Shown in pieces: positions 56,540 to 64,000 of a DNA stretch of 64,000 nucleotides; positions within the stretch are counted from its first letter, which is position 1, and each line of letters opens with the position of its first letter. Made by a program: the position numbers and the translations under genes. The notes below the pieces were generated by a model, which was given only the letters and a program-made list of their open reading frames with translations, was not told the origin of the DNA and did no database searches. The stretch spans positions 1 to 64,000 of the forward strand of contig CALTWF010000019.1 of the NCBI GenBank assembly GCA_943912755.1, given 5' to 3'. Origin of the DNA: an uncultured Pseudomonas sp. Lineage in GTDB: Bacteria > Pseudomonadota > Gammaproteobacteria > Pseudomonadales > Pseudomonadaceae.

Positions 56540-57294
56540 AGGAACATGCCGCCGGACACCTCCAGGCGCTGTCCGGTGACCCAGCCGGCACCGTCGCTGG
56601 CCAGTAGCGCGATGGCGGCGCCGATATCGTCCGGCAGGCCGACCCGGCCCAGCGCGGTATTGCCGGCGATCACTGCGTTGACGTCGCGGTTGTCGCGCAC
56701 CACGCCGCCGCCGAAGTCGGTTTCGATGGCGCCGGGGGCAAGGATGTTCACGCGGATCCCGCGTTGGCCCAGCTCCTTGGCCTGATAGCGGGTGAGCACT
56801 TCCATGGCGCCTTTCATCGCCGCGTAGGCGGCATAGCCGGGCAGGGCGAAGCGGGTCAGGCCGGTGGAGATATTGATGATCCGGCCCCGGTCGGCGATCA
56901 GCGGCAGCAGGCGCTGGGTCAGGAAGAACGGGCCCTTGAGCTGGATATTCAGCAACTGGTCGAACTGCGCTTCGCTGGTCTCGGCGAAAGGCACGTTGAT
57001 GCCGATACCGGCGTTGTTCACCAGCAGGTCCAGCTGGTCGCGGTCGAAGTCGCGTTTCAGGGTGTCCTTCAAGGCATCGGCGAAGGCCTCGAAGCTGGCG
57101 CTGTTGCCGACATCCAGTTGCAGCATGGCGGCCCGGGCACCGGAGCGCTGCAGGGTGCTGGCCAGGGTTTGCGCTTCGCCGGCCTTGCTGTGGTAGGTGC
57201 CGATGATGTCGAAGCCCTGGGCGGCCAGGTGCTCCGCGGCGTTCTTGCCCAGGCCGCGGCTGGCGCCGGTGATGAGTGCGATCTTGCGGGACAT
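56536..57294 (-). CDS. Short-chain dehydrogenase (FabG-like)
   Basis: Predicted 252-residue SDR with TGASRGLG, NNAGIG, a STGL serine and the catalytic YAAMK motif, and a C-terminal TGQRLEVSGGMFL typical of the classical FabG-like family. The substrate is unknown. Divergent from the LysR gene at 57416 with two dyads between them; its stop overlaps the preceding LysR gene. Confidence 0.88.
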   Translation of the reverse strand: MSRKIALITGASRGLGKNAAEHLAAQGFDIIGTYHSKAGEAQTLASTLQRSGARAAMLQLDVGNSASFEAFADALKDTLKRDFDRDQLDLLVNNAGIGINVPFAETSEAQFDQLLNIQLKGPFFLTQRLLPLIADRGRIINISTGLTRFALPGYAAYAAMKGAMEVLTRYQAKELGQRGIRVNILAPGAIETDFGGGVVRDNRDVNAVIAGNTALGRVGLPDDIGAAIALLASDGAGWVTGQRLEVSGGMFL

Positions 57295-57347
57295 GTGCGC
57301 TACCTCTGGGTAGATGGTGATGACGTGCAGGAAAGTCTATTGGTCGA

Positions 57348-57401
57348 CTGATTGCTGATAAATCAGCTGTGGTCGGAAATACTGTTCGCAATTCACGAAC
57401 A
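57348..57401. promoter_or_regulatory. Two LysR-type dyads in a divergent promoter
   Basis: CTGATT-N7-AATCAG (57348-57366) and TGTTCG-N7-CGAACA (57383-57401) are perfect 6-7-6 dyads of the T-N11-A type, 35 bp centre to centre. They lie between the SDR and its LysR gene and are probable recognition and activation sites of that regulator. Confidence 0.6.
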
Positions 57402-57415
57402 AATGGTCTCCTGCG

Positions 57416-58333
57416 ATGCTCAAGCCCGAACTGCTGCGAACCTTTATCCGGGTCAATGAATTGGCCAGCTTCACATTGGCCGCCGAGCAACTCGGCCTGC
57501 CGCGTTCGACCGTGTCGGAGCAGATCCGCAGCCTTGAAAACCAGCTGGGAGCGCGCCTGTTCAACCGCTCAACGCGGCGGGTCCAGGCGACCCAGGACGG
57601 TCTGCAACTGTACGAGCGTAGTAAAGAGCTGCTGTCGCGCCTGGAGGAAATCGAAGGGTTGTTCCGCGCCGATCCTGCCGACCTCAGCGGCTGCCTGCGG
57701 GTCGACCTGCCGACGCGCATGGCCCGGCGCATCATCCTGCCGCGCTTGCCGGCGTTCATGGCGCAGCATCCCGGCCTGACATTGGAAGTGAGCTGTACCG
57801 ATCGCCAGGTCGACCTGCTGCGCGAAGGTTTCGATTGTGTGCTGCGTATCGGCGGGCTCGGCGACCTGGATCTGGTGGCGCGCCCGCTGGGGCAACTGGC
57901 GGTGGTCAACTGCGCCAGTCCCGCCTATCTCCAGCGATACGGCACGCCGGCTTCATTGGCGGATCTGCGCGGCCATCAATTGGTGCATTACGTGCAGAAC
58001 CTCGGCACGCGCAGCGCCGGTTTCGAGTATCGGGACGGCGAGCTGACCCGCTTCGTGGAAATGTCCGGGGCGATCACCGCGAACAATACCGATGCCTACG
58101 AGAGCGCCGGGCTGGCGGGGCTGGGAATCATCCAGGCACCGTGGATCGGTGTGCGCGACTATCTCGATGACGGACGGCTGCAAGCCTTGCTGCCGCAGCA
58201 CGTGCCGGAGGCGATGCCGGTCTCGCTGCTGTATGCCCGCCAGCGTTACCTGCCGCCGCGGGTGCGGCTGTTCATGGATTGGCTGGCCGACCTGCTGGCG
58301 GAGCAGCTTGCTCCAGTGGCAGGTGCAGGCTGA
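57416..58333 (+). CDS. LysR-type transcriptional regulator
   Basis: Predicted 305-residue regulator. Helix-turn-helix ASFTLAAEQLGLPRSTVSEQIRSLENQLG is followed by a full substrate-binding domain, ending YLPPRVRLFMDWL as in the CrgA/YhjC-type group. It most likely autoregulates and controls the divergent SDR through the dyads at 57348-57401. The 3' end overlaps the convergent kinase gene by about 60 bp. Confidence 0.9.
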   Translation: MLKPELLRTFIRVNELASFTLAAEQLGLPRSTVSEQIRSLENQLGARLFNRSTRRVQATQDGLQLYERSKELLSRLEEIEGLFRADPADLSGCLRVDLPTRMARRIILPRLPAFMAQHPGLTLEVSCTDRQVDLLREGFDCVLRIGGLGDLDLVARPLGQLAVVNCASPAYLQRYGTPASLADLRGHQLVHYVQNLGTRSAGFEYRDGELTRFVEMSGAITANNTDAYESAGLAGLGIIQAPWIGVRDYLDDGRLQALLPQHVPEAMPVSLLYARQRYLPPRVRLFMDWLADLLAEQLAPVAGAG

Positions 58334-59486
58334 ACAGGGTGCCAGCGGTGGCGGAGGACTGCACGTCCATATAGCCACCATGGGCCAGGGCGATCTGCTT
58401 GGCGATGTACAGGCCCAAGCCCAGGCCGACCTGCGGTGCGGCCGTGGCGGGATGGGAGAAGGGTTCGAACATCTGCGCCATGATCGTCGGGGCGATGGGC
58501 TCGCCGCTGTTGTGTACGCCGAGAATGAACTGGTCGCCGGCGATCCTCGCCGAAACCCGGATCGCGCCGTGCTCGTCGCCGTGTTGCAGGGCGTTGGCGA
58601 TCAGGTTGGACAGCACCTGGCAGATGCGCTCGCGATCGCAGTTCATGCCCGACAGGTCGCCGATGTCCAGTTCGATCCGGCGCCCGGGATGCACGCGCTG
58701 CAGTTCGCCTGCGACATGGCGCAGGGCCTGGTCCAGATCGGGACAGGGCTGCATATTCAAGGGAATGCCATCGCCAAGGCGGCCGCGGGCGAAATCCAGG
58801 ACATCGCGTACCAGTTGGGTGGCGCGGTGGCCGGAGGTGAGGATGTGTTCGGCGATGGTGCGTGAACGCTCGTCGGTCAGGCGCTTGCTCAGCAACTCGG
58901 CGCCGGCGGTGATGGCGAATAGCGGGTTACGCAGGTCGTGGCCGAGCACGGCGATGAATTTTTCCCGCAGGCCGGCGATCTGGCGTTCCTTTTCCAGGGC
59001 GATCTCGGTGCGCTGGGCGCTTTCCTCGCTTTCGATCTGGATCGACAGCAGCCGCGCGAAGGCCTCCATCATCGGCTGGATGGCACTGCCCTTGAGTGCG
59101 CGGGGCAGGGGATCGAGGGCGCAGATGGTGCCGAAGAAACTGCCGTCGCTACGGAACACCGGCACGGCGATATAGCTTTCGAATCCGTACAGGCGCGGCG
59201 TGGGGTGGTCGCGGTAGGCCTCGTCCTGGCTGGCATGGTCGATGACGATGGTGTGCTGTGCCGCGCGGATCTCGTTGCACAGGGTGGTGGCGGCATCCAG
59301 TTCACCGCCGACGGCCACGCCGAAGCCGAAGGTGTCGAGCACTGCCAGGGCTGTCCAGCGCGCCTCGGTCACCCGCGCCACGGCGGCGAAGCGCAGCCCG
59401 GTGGTTTCGCTGATGACTTGCAGGATGGCCGGGATCACGTTGATCCGGCCGATGGTAGCGCTGTCTGAAAGTGCTGCTTTGGTCAT
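58272..59486 (-). CDS. GAF-domain sensor histidine kinase
   Basis: Predicted 404-residue soluble histidine kinase: an N-terminal GAF domain (about 20-165), HisKA with the phospho-acceptor His183 in LGHDLRNPL, and HATPase motifs (LSNLIANALQHG; GLGLGLYIAKQIA). There is no membrane helix and no adjacent response regulator, so its partner is unknown. Start chosen at 59486 where the kinase-associated region begins; an upstream start at 59576 is in frame. Confidence 0.85.
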   Translation of the reverse strand: MTKAALSDSATIGRINVIPAILQVISETTGLRFAAVARVTEARWTALAVLDTFGFGVAVGGELDAATTLCNEIRAAQHTIVIDHASQDEAYRDHPTPRLYGFESYIAVPVFRSDGSFFGTICALDPLPRALKGSAIQPMMEAFARLLSIQIESEESAQRTEIALEKERQIAGLREKFIAVLGHDLRNPLFAITAGAELLSKRLTDERSRTIAEHILTSGHRATQLVRDVLDFARGRLGDGIPLNMQPCPDLDQALRHVAGELQRVHPGRRIELDIGDLSGMNCDRERICQVLSNLIANALQHGDEHGAIRVSARIAGDQFILGVHNSGEPIAPTIMAQMFEPFSHPATAAPQVGLGLGLYIAKQIALAHGGYMDVQSSATAGTLFSLHLPLEQAAPPAGRPANP

Positions 59487-59687
59487 CTGAAAAACGGATA
59501 CCGAAACGCCGAGATGGGTTCCCAGTGTAGCGAGCCTGAAGGGCTTGGCAGAAAATTCCGCACCAGCGGTAGGCAATTTCCAGTAATCTTTCGGAATTCG
59601 AGCATTCGCCTCAGAAGAATGCCCATTCGCTTGCGTGCCAATTCTTTTTGACCTGCATCCACCCGGATGTTTTCAGCGAGGTTTGAC

Positions 59688-60011
59688 ATGCACATCACTT
59701 CCCAGGACATCTGTGCCGCCGCCGACCAGCTCAAGGGCTTCGTCGGATTCCACCGCAAGCTCGGCAAACACATCGTGCGTTTCAGCGAAGACTCGTTCGG
59801 CATGGACGTGGCCGACGACAGCATTACCCCCAGCAGCGAATTTGTCTGGCAGGACGGCGAGGGCGAGGTCATGACCTTGAGCCGCGAGCTGATCGATGTG
59901 TTGCTGGAGCAGAATGTCGATGACCGGCTGAATATCAGCGAGCCGCTGCGGATCTACCAGCGGCGCCGCGATCTGCCGGAAATCATGGCCCAGCGCCGGC
60001 GCCTGGCCTGA
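59688..60011 (+). CDS. Conserved hypothetical protein
   Basis: Predicted 107-residue acidic soluble protein (SQDICAAADQLKGFVGFHRK, then EDSFGMDVADDSI) with a basic C-terminus (YQRRRDLPEIMAQRRR). No family is recognised. It is divergent from the kinase gene and ends 3 bp before the convergent GGDEF-EAL gene. Confidence 0.65.
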   Translation: MHITSQDICAAADQLKGFVGFHRKLGKHIVRFSEDSFGMDVADDSITPSSEFVWQDGEGEVMTLSRELIDVLLEQNVDDRLNISEPLRIYQRRRDLPEIMAQRRRLA

Positions 60012-60014
60012 GCA

Positions 60015-62588
60015 TCAGCCGGCCTGCCCGCCCTGGCTTCGATGCGACCGCAGCAGGGCTTCGAAATCCTCGCGCTCCAGTGGGCGGCTCAGGTAGAAGC
60101 CCTGGACCTCATGGCACTGTTCCATGTCCAGGGCGCGCAATTGCTGCTCGGTCTCGACGCCCTCGGCGGTCACGGTCAGGCCCATGGCCTTGCCCAGGTT
60201 GATGATCGCCTGGACCACGGCGCGGTCATTGCTGTCGCTGCTGAGGCCGGCGACGAAACGCTTGTCGATCTTGATGCTGTCGAACGGATAGGTGCGCAGG
60301 TAGCCGAGGGACGAGTAACCGGTGCCGAAGTCGTCCATGTTCAGGCGCACGCCGAGTTCCTTCAGGGCGTTCATGGTGCCCAGGGCGCCCTCGATATCGT
60401 TGAGCATGACGTTTTCGGTGATTTCCAGTTCCAGGCGCTGTGCGGGGAAACCGGTCTCCACCAGGATCTGCCGGACATCGGCGACCACGTCGCTGCGGGA
60501 GAACTGCGCGGGTGACAGGTTGACCGAGACCAGCAGGGGCTCCGGCCACTCGCGGGCGATCTCGCAGGCGTTGCGCAATACCCAAAGGCCCAGGGGGACG
60601 ATCAGGTCGGTCTGCTCGGCCAGCGGGATGAAGGTGTCCGGCCCCAACAGGCCTTCGACCGGGTGTTGCCAGCGCACCAGGGTTTCCACCGAGACGATTT
60701 CCAGGCTTTGCAGGCGGTAGCGTGGCTGGAAATGCAGGACGAATTCGTGCTGTTTCACGGCCCGGCGCAAATCGTTCTCCAGTTGCCGGCGGTACTGGAT
60801 CTGCTGGTTCATCTCCATTGAGAAGTAACGCCAGGTGTTCTTGCCTTCGGCCTTGGACTGGTAAAGGGCGATATCGGCGCAGCGGATCAGCTCGCCAGCG
60901 TCGTAGCCTTGCAGTCGGGTCTGCGAGATGCCCAGGCTTGCGCCTACATGCAGGCTGTGATCCTCGTACGCAATCGGCTGATGCAGGCTCTCGATCAGGC
61001 GCGCGCAAAAACGGTCGATTTCCTTGCGGTTGTCCATATTGGCCACGACCAGGACGAACTCGTCGCCACCGAGACGGGCTACCAGGTCACCGTCGCGGGT
61101 GGTCTCGCGCAGGCGCGCGGCAACTTCCAGCAACACCGCGTCGCCGGCGGCATGGCCGAGGGAATCGTTGATCGGTTTGAAGCTGTCCAGGTCGAGCAGG
61201 ATCAGGGTCAACGGCGCCGCGTGCTCGCCCTTGAGCAAGGCCTGTTCGAGGAAGCGCGAGAGCTTGTTGCGGTTGGCCAGCCCGGTCAGCGCATCGTGCA
61301 TCGACAGGTGCTGGATGTGGGCGTGGGCGGCGACTTCGTCGGTGATATCGCTGGCGGTGCCGCGAAATCCCGTGCGTTGCCCTTTTGCATGGATGGGACG
61401 TGCCGACAAGCGGCAGAAACGCAGCTGATTGTGCTGGTCGTGGTAGGCGCAACGCAGGTGGGCGGCCTGCTGGCCGCTGCTGTCGTCGAGATCGTCGAGC
61501 CAGGCGCCGAGAGGGGTGGTGTCACAGGCGAGCAGCAGGTTCAGTGGCTGGCCCAGCCAGTCATGGGTCTTGTAGCCGGTGACATCGACGAATCGTTGTG
61601 ACAGATAAGTCAGGCGGTGGCGTCGGTCGGTTTCCCAGATCCAGTCGGAGGCGGCTTCGGCTACTGCGCGAAAACGCTGTTCACTGGCTTCCAGCGCCTG
61701 GTTGCTGGCATGCAGGTCGTTGAGGTTGTCGTCGATTTCCTGCGAGGTGCGCAGGGCGTAGCGGAAGAACCAGACCAACAGCAGGGCCAGGAGGAGCAGG
61801 GCACCGAGCAAGGGCGGGAGCACCCCCCAAAGCAGTTGATCGCCGGGGCGCGGCGGGGTCCATTGCAGGTTGTAGCCGATGCTGTCGAGCGGCAGTTGCA
61901 TGGCGGCACTGTTGCTCCGGGCGATGTGCAGGCCTTCGAGGCCGGCGTCATCGGCGAGTTCGTCCAGTTTGGGCTGGGTCAGCTGGTCGATGAACAACAT
62001 CACCGAAGTGGTTTGCGGGTCGATGCCGAGCACGTCGTCATCCGGCCGGATCGCCGCTGCGCTGAGCACCGCCGGCCAGCCGTTGAACAGCACGAAGCGG
62101 CTCAGTTGCCCGCGTTGGGCGGCCAGGGCGCGGGCCTGATCGATAATGGGTTGCACGGGCACATCTATATAGGTGGCAATCGGCGCTTCGCTGGGTTGTC
62201 CCTTGAACAGTCCGTACTTGGTGCGTCGGTCGTCGACGACGAAGACGCCTTCATAACCGCTGGCGGTGTACAGCGACTCACCGACGTTCTTCTCTATATA
62301 GGCCCATTGTTTGTCGACGGCGCCGTCGAGGTGCTGGTAGGCCGTATTCCATACCGCGTAGCTGGAGAGGAACTGGCGCGAGGCTTCGAGTCGCTGTTGC
62401 AGGGCCTTGTCGGCGTAGAAGGTGCTTTTCTCGCGGGCGCTTTCATTCAGGCTTGCGGCGATGTTGAACAAGGCGCCGAGGGCGATCACGCAGGCCAGGG
62501 TGAACAACAGGGCGATGCCCGTGATCAGCTTGCGGGCGTGCAACCGAGGGCGGGTCGTTGGCGAGTGGGCGCTGGCGGTGCTGTCCAT
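60015..62588 (-). CDS. CHASE4-PAS-GGDEF-EAL c-di-GMP enzyme
   Basis: Predicted 857-residue membrane protein: a first helix (about 20-45), a periplasmic CHASE4-like sensor (about 50-240), a second helix (about 255-280), PAS (about 305-430), GGDEF with an intact LGGDEF, and EAL in which the signature reads ETLVRW rather than EALVRW (ExLxR retained). Other EAL residues (NMDDFGTGYSS, KIDK, EGVE) are present, so phosphodiesterase activity is plausible; both activities are possible. Likely sensor-linked c-di-GMP turnover. Confidence 0.88.
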   Translation of the reverse strand: MDSTASAHSPTTRPRLHARKLITGIALLFTLACVIALGALFNIAASLNESAREKSTFYADKALQQRLEASRQFLSSYAVWNTAYQHLDGAVDKQWAYIEKNVGESLYTASGYEGVFVVDDRRTKYGLFKGQPSEAPIATYIDVPVQPIIDQARALAAQRGQLSRFVLFNGWPAVLSAAAIRPDDDVLGIDPQTTSVMLFIDQLTQPKLDELADDAGLEGLHIARSNSAAMQLPLDSIGYNLQWTPPRPGDQLLWGVLPPLLGALLLLALLLVWFFRYALRTSQEIDDNLNDLHASNQALEASEQRFRAVAEAASDWIWETDRRHRLTYLSQRFVDVTGYKTHDWLGQPLNLLLACDTTPLGAWLDDLDDSSGQQAAHLRCAYHDQHNQLRFCRLSARPIHAKGQRTGFRGTASDITDEVAAHAHIQHLSMHDALTGLANRNKLSRFLEQALLKGEHAAPLTLILLDLDSFKPINDSLGHAAGDAVLLEVAARLRETTRDGDLVARLGGDEFVLVVANMDNRKEIDRFCARLIESLHQPIAYEDHSLHVGASLGISQTRLQGYDAGELIRCADIALYQSKAEGKNTWRYFSMEMNQQIQYRRQLENDLRRAVKQHEFVLHFQPRYRLQSLEIVSVETLVRWQHPVEGLLGPDTFIPLAEQTDLIVPLGLWVLRNACEIAREWPEPLLVSVNLSPAQFSRSDVVADVRQILVETGFPAQRLELEITENVMLNDIEGALGTMNALKELGVRLNMDDFGTGYSSLGYLRTYPFDSIKIDKRFVAGLSSDSNDRAVVQAIINLGKAMGLTVTAEGVETEQQLRALDMEQCHEVQGFYLSRPLEREDFEALLRSHRSQGGQAG

Positions 62589-62642
62589 GAGCGTGCCGAT
62601 CCTGTTGGCGTGCGCCCCGCGAGCCTGCCCCGCGGGCGAACT

Positions 62643-63812
62643 TCACTCAGGATAGGCGACTCTCGCGGTCGTGCTGTCGCTGTCGGCGAAATTGACCTGG
62701 TCGCGGCCATTGTTCTTGGCGCTGTAGAGGGCGCGGTCGGCTTCGTTGAGCCAGGCGACCGGGTCGTCGAAGTCGCTGCGGCACAAGGCGAGGCCGATGC
62801 TCAGGCTGATGCGCAGTTCCGGCAGGGACTCGTCGCGGTAGGCAGCGACCCGCTCGCGCAGGCGCTCCATGATGCGCCCGGCCTGGGTCAGGCTGGTGTC
62901 GGGGAGGATCACGCAGAACTCGTCGCCGCCGTAGCGGCCGGCCAGGTCGTCTTCGCGCAGGTTGATCTTCAACTCCTTGCTCAGATGGCGAAGTACGGCG
63001 TCGCCGACCACGTGGCCGTAGCTGTCGTTGATGCGCTTGAAGTGGTCGATGTCGATGATTGCGATCACCGCGCTGCGGCATTGTTGCTGGCAGGTCTGGA
63101 ACTTGAGCTGCAGAAGGTCCTTCCATGAGCCGTGGTTGAGCAGGCCGGTGAGGCTGTCGGTACGGCTCAGGGCGCTGAGGCTGCGCTTGTGTTCGGAGAG
63201 CTGGATGGCCAGGCGATAGCAGACCCAGCCAAGGGCCAGTGGATACAGGGTGAGCATGGGCAGGCAGGCGTATACCTGCTGGGTGGTGCTGACCAATTGC
63301 AATCCAGGGCCGAACAACGCCAGGCCGAGCAGCATGCCGCAACCTTGAGCTAGCAGGCCGCGCAGGAACAGGCGCTGGCCGCCGGCGGCGACGTTGTTCA
63401 TGGTCATCATCGACAGTGTGGTGATGCTCGGCAGCGGGTTGAACTGCATGGCGGCTGCCCAGAACCCTCCGGTCAGGGAGTCGATCAGCAGGCTGCGCTG
63501 CTCGGTCTGGTAGGGCGAGGACGAGCGCATGCCGATGTAATAGGCCACGTGGGGCCAGGCCAGTCCATTGAGGAACATGGCAATCCACACCCAGGTAGGA
63601 GGGTCGAGAGGCAGCATGCCCGCGTAAACGCCGAGCAGGCCGATGCCCATGCCAATGGTGCGTGGTGCATGGATCCTCCTGACGAATGAAAGTCCCTTGC
63701 CTCGTTTGTTATCCATCATGCTGTTCGTTATTCCGGGGGCGCCGTTTATCGCATAAAACGGTGAGTATTGTTGAACAATCGCGGGGTGCTCAAGAATGGC
63801 CTTGCGAGCCAT
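62643..63812 (-). CDS. MASE2-like GGDEF diguanylate cyclase
   Basis: Predicted 389-residue membrane diguanylate cyclase: a hydrophobic N-terminal domain with several helices (MASE2/AdrA-type, including HAPRTIGMGIGLLGVYAG), then GGDEF with the intact RYGGDEF signature. The start is uncertain: ATG 63812 or ATG 63719, the latter giving the usual MASE2 start; ribosome sites are weak for both. It follows the GGDEF-EAL gene's start by 54 bp on the same strand, so they could be co-transcribed. Confidence 0.83.
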   Translation of the reverse strand: MARKAILEHPAIVQQYSPFYAINGAPGITNSMMDNKRGKGLSFVRRIHAPRTIGMGIGLLGVYAGMLPLDPPTWVWIAMFLNGLAWPHVAYYIGMRSSSPYQTEQRSLLIDSLTGGFWAAAMQFNPLPSITTLSMMTMNNVAAGGQRLFLRGLLAQGCGMLLGLALFGPGLQLVSTTQQVYACLPMLTLYPLALGWVCYRLAIQLSEHKRSLSALSRTDSLTGLLNHGSWKDLLQLKFQTCQQQCRSAVIAIIDIDHFKRINDSYGHVVGDAVLRHLSKELKINLREDDLAGRYGGDEFCVILPDTSLTQAGRIMERLRERVAAYRDESLPELRISLSIGLALCRSDFDDPVAWLNEADRALYSAKNNGRDQVNFADSDSTTARVAYPE

Positions 63813-63928
63813 TTGATGGGTGATCCGGACGTTGGCGTGGACTTTCCTTATATAGGAGGCGTTTCAAGTGCGGGACAGGGGCGGTGATCCAGGCATGCGA
63901 TGTTTTTGAAAATTTTCGAAATATTCCC

Positions 63929-63956
63929 TTGACGGCTATTTCTGGTTCTGTAGAAT
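63929..63956 (+). promoter_or_regulatory. Strong sigma70 promoter pointing out of the window
   Basis: TTGACG (63929-63934) and TAGAAT (63951-63956) are separated by 16 bp and preceded by an A/T-rich UP-like stretch (AAAATTTTCGAAATATT). The TAGAATGCGC form is common in Pseudomonas stable RNA promoters. No RNA gene is recognisable in the last 44 bp; the downstream gene lies outside the window. Confidence 0.65.
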
Positions 63957-64000
63957 GCGCCCCCACACAGCGAGCAAACGCTGATGTAGCTGAAGCAAGT

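Noticed and set aside
55517..57490. 657-codon minus-strand open frame spanning two SDR genes and a LysR gene
   Set aside because: It runs through three well-defined genes in another frame and has no coherent domain.
63957..64000. tRNA or rRNA gene at the right edge
   Set aside because: The last 44 bp do not fold into a tRNA and do not match a 16S start that I recognise; only the promoter can be supported.
1..64000. CRISPR array, IS element, prophage or riboswitch
   Set aside because: No regularly spaced direct repeats, transposase, integrase or phage structural genes, and no recognisable riboswitch core were seen. The short repeats are all REP-type inverted elements.

Overview
The window reads as chromosomal DNA of a fluorescent Pseudomonas, most likely of the P. 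putida group. The evidence is the uniformly GC-rich coding, typical Pseudomonas gene sets (braCDEFG, mucR-type MHYT-GGDEF-EAL, rapA, dinG, pdxH, aae-like efflux genes) and dispersed Pseudomonas REP-type palindromes (GTGGGAGCGG and CATCGCCGGCGATG families). I see no phage, IS element, CRISPR array or tRNA.

Left end (233-8474): a compact seven-gene plus-strand cluster that looks biosynthetic. It encodes an FAD oxidase, a PrmC-like methyltransferase, an alpha-oxoamine-synthase-type PLP enzyme, and a chorismate branch made of an AroQ-type mutase, a fused aminodeoxychorismate synthase with a PIKGT motif, and a prephenate-dehydrogenase-like protein. An MFS exporter closes it. The mutase, synthase and dehydrogenase trio is the signature of 4-aminophenylpyruvate / 4-aminophenylalanine (PapABC) supply. 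The alpha-oxoamine synthase and methyltransferase suggest a small arylamine metabolite I cannot name. This is the best candidate for an undescribed system here.

8654-17833: ATP-dependent DNA ligase and its partner exonuclease flanking a convergent MscS-type channel, then a lipoprotein penicillin-acylase-family amidase, a YfcG-like GST and two SEC-C zinc-motif proteins. 17974-21090: two paralogous OmpA-type lipoproteins, a DUF1145 protein, a collagen-like secreted protein and a CopD-like membrane protein. 21190-34603: dinG, a GH50-like agarase homologue, an EstB-type serine hydrolase, an OmpA lipoprotein with a Lys/Ala/Pro tail, pdxH, a glycine-zipper lipoprotein, nhaA, a Cds1-like PLP enzyme, a large flavoprotein and a COG3650 lipoprotein.

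34752-39737: the branched-chain amino-acid ABC transporter (braG-F-E-D and braC, minus strand). 40102-50629: a DUF2288 protein, a 727-residue tubulin/FtsZ-like protein (second major point of interest), a beta-hydroxyacid dehydrogenase, a mucR-like c-di-GMP protein, an MFS transporter and rapA. 50839-54922: small conserved proteins, a 38-residue single-TM protein resembling CcoM behind tandem ANR boxes, and an aaeB/X/A-like aromatic-acid efflux operon. 54919-63812: two divergent SDR/LysR pairs, a GAF histidine kinase, a small hypothetical protein, and two c-di-GMP enzymes. The right edge ends in a strong sigma70-type promoter pointing out of the window, probably toward a stable RNA operon.
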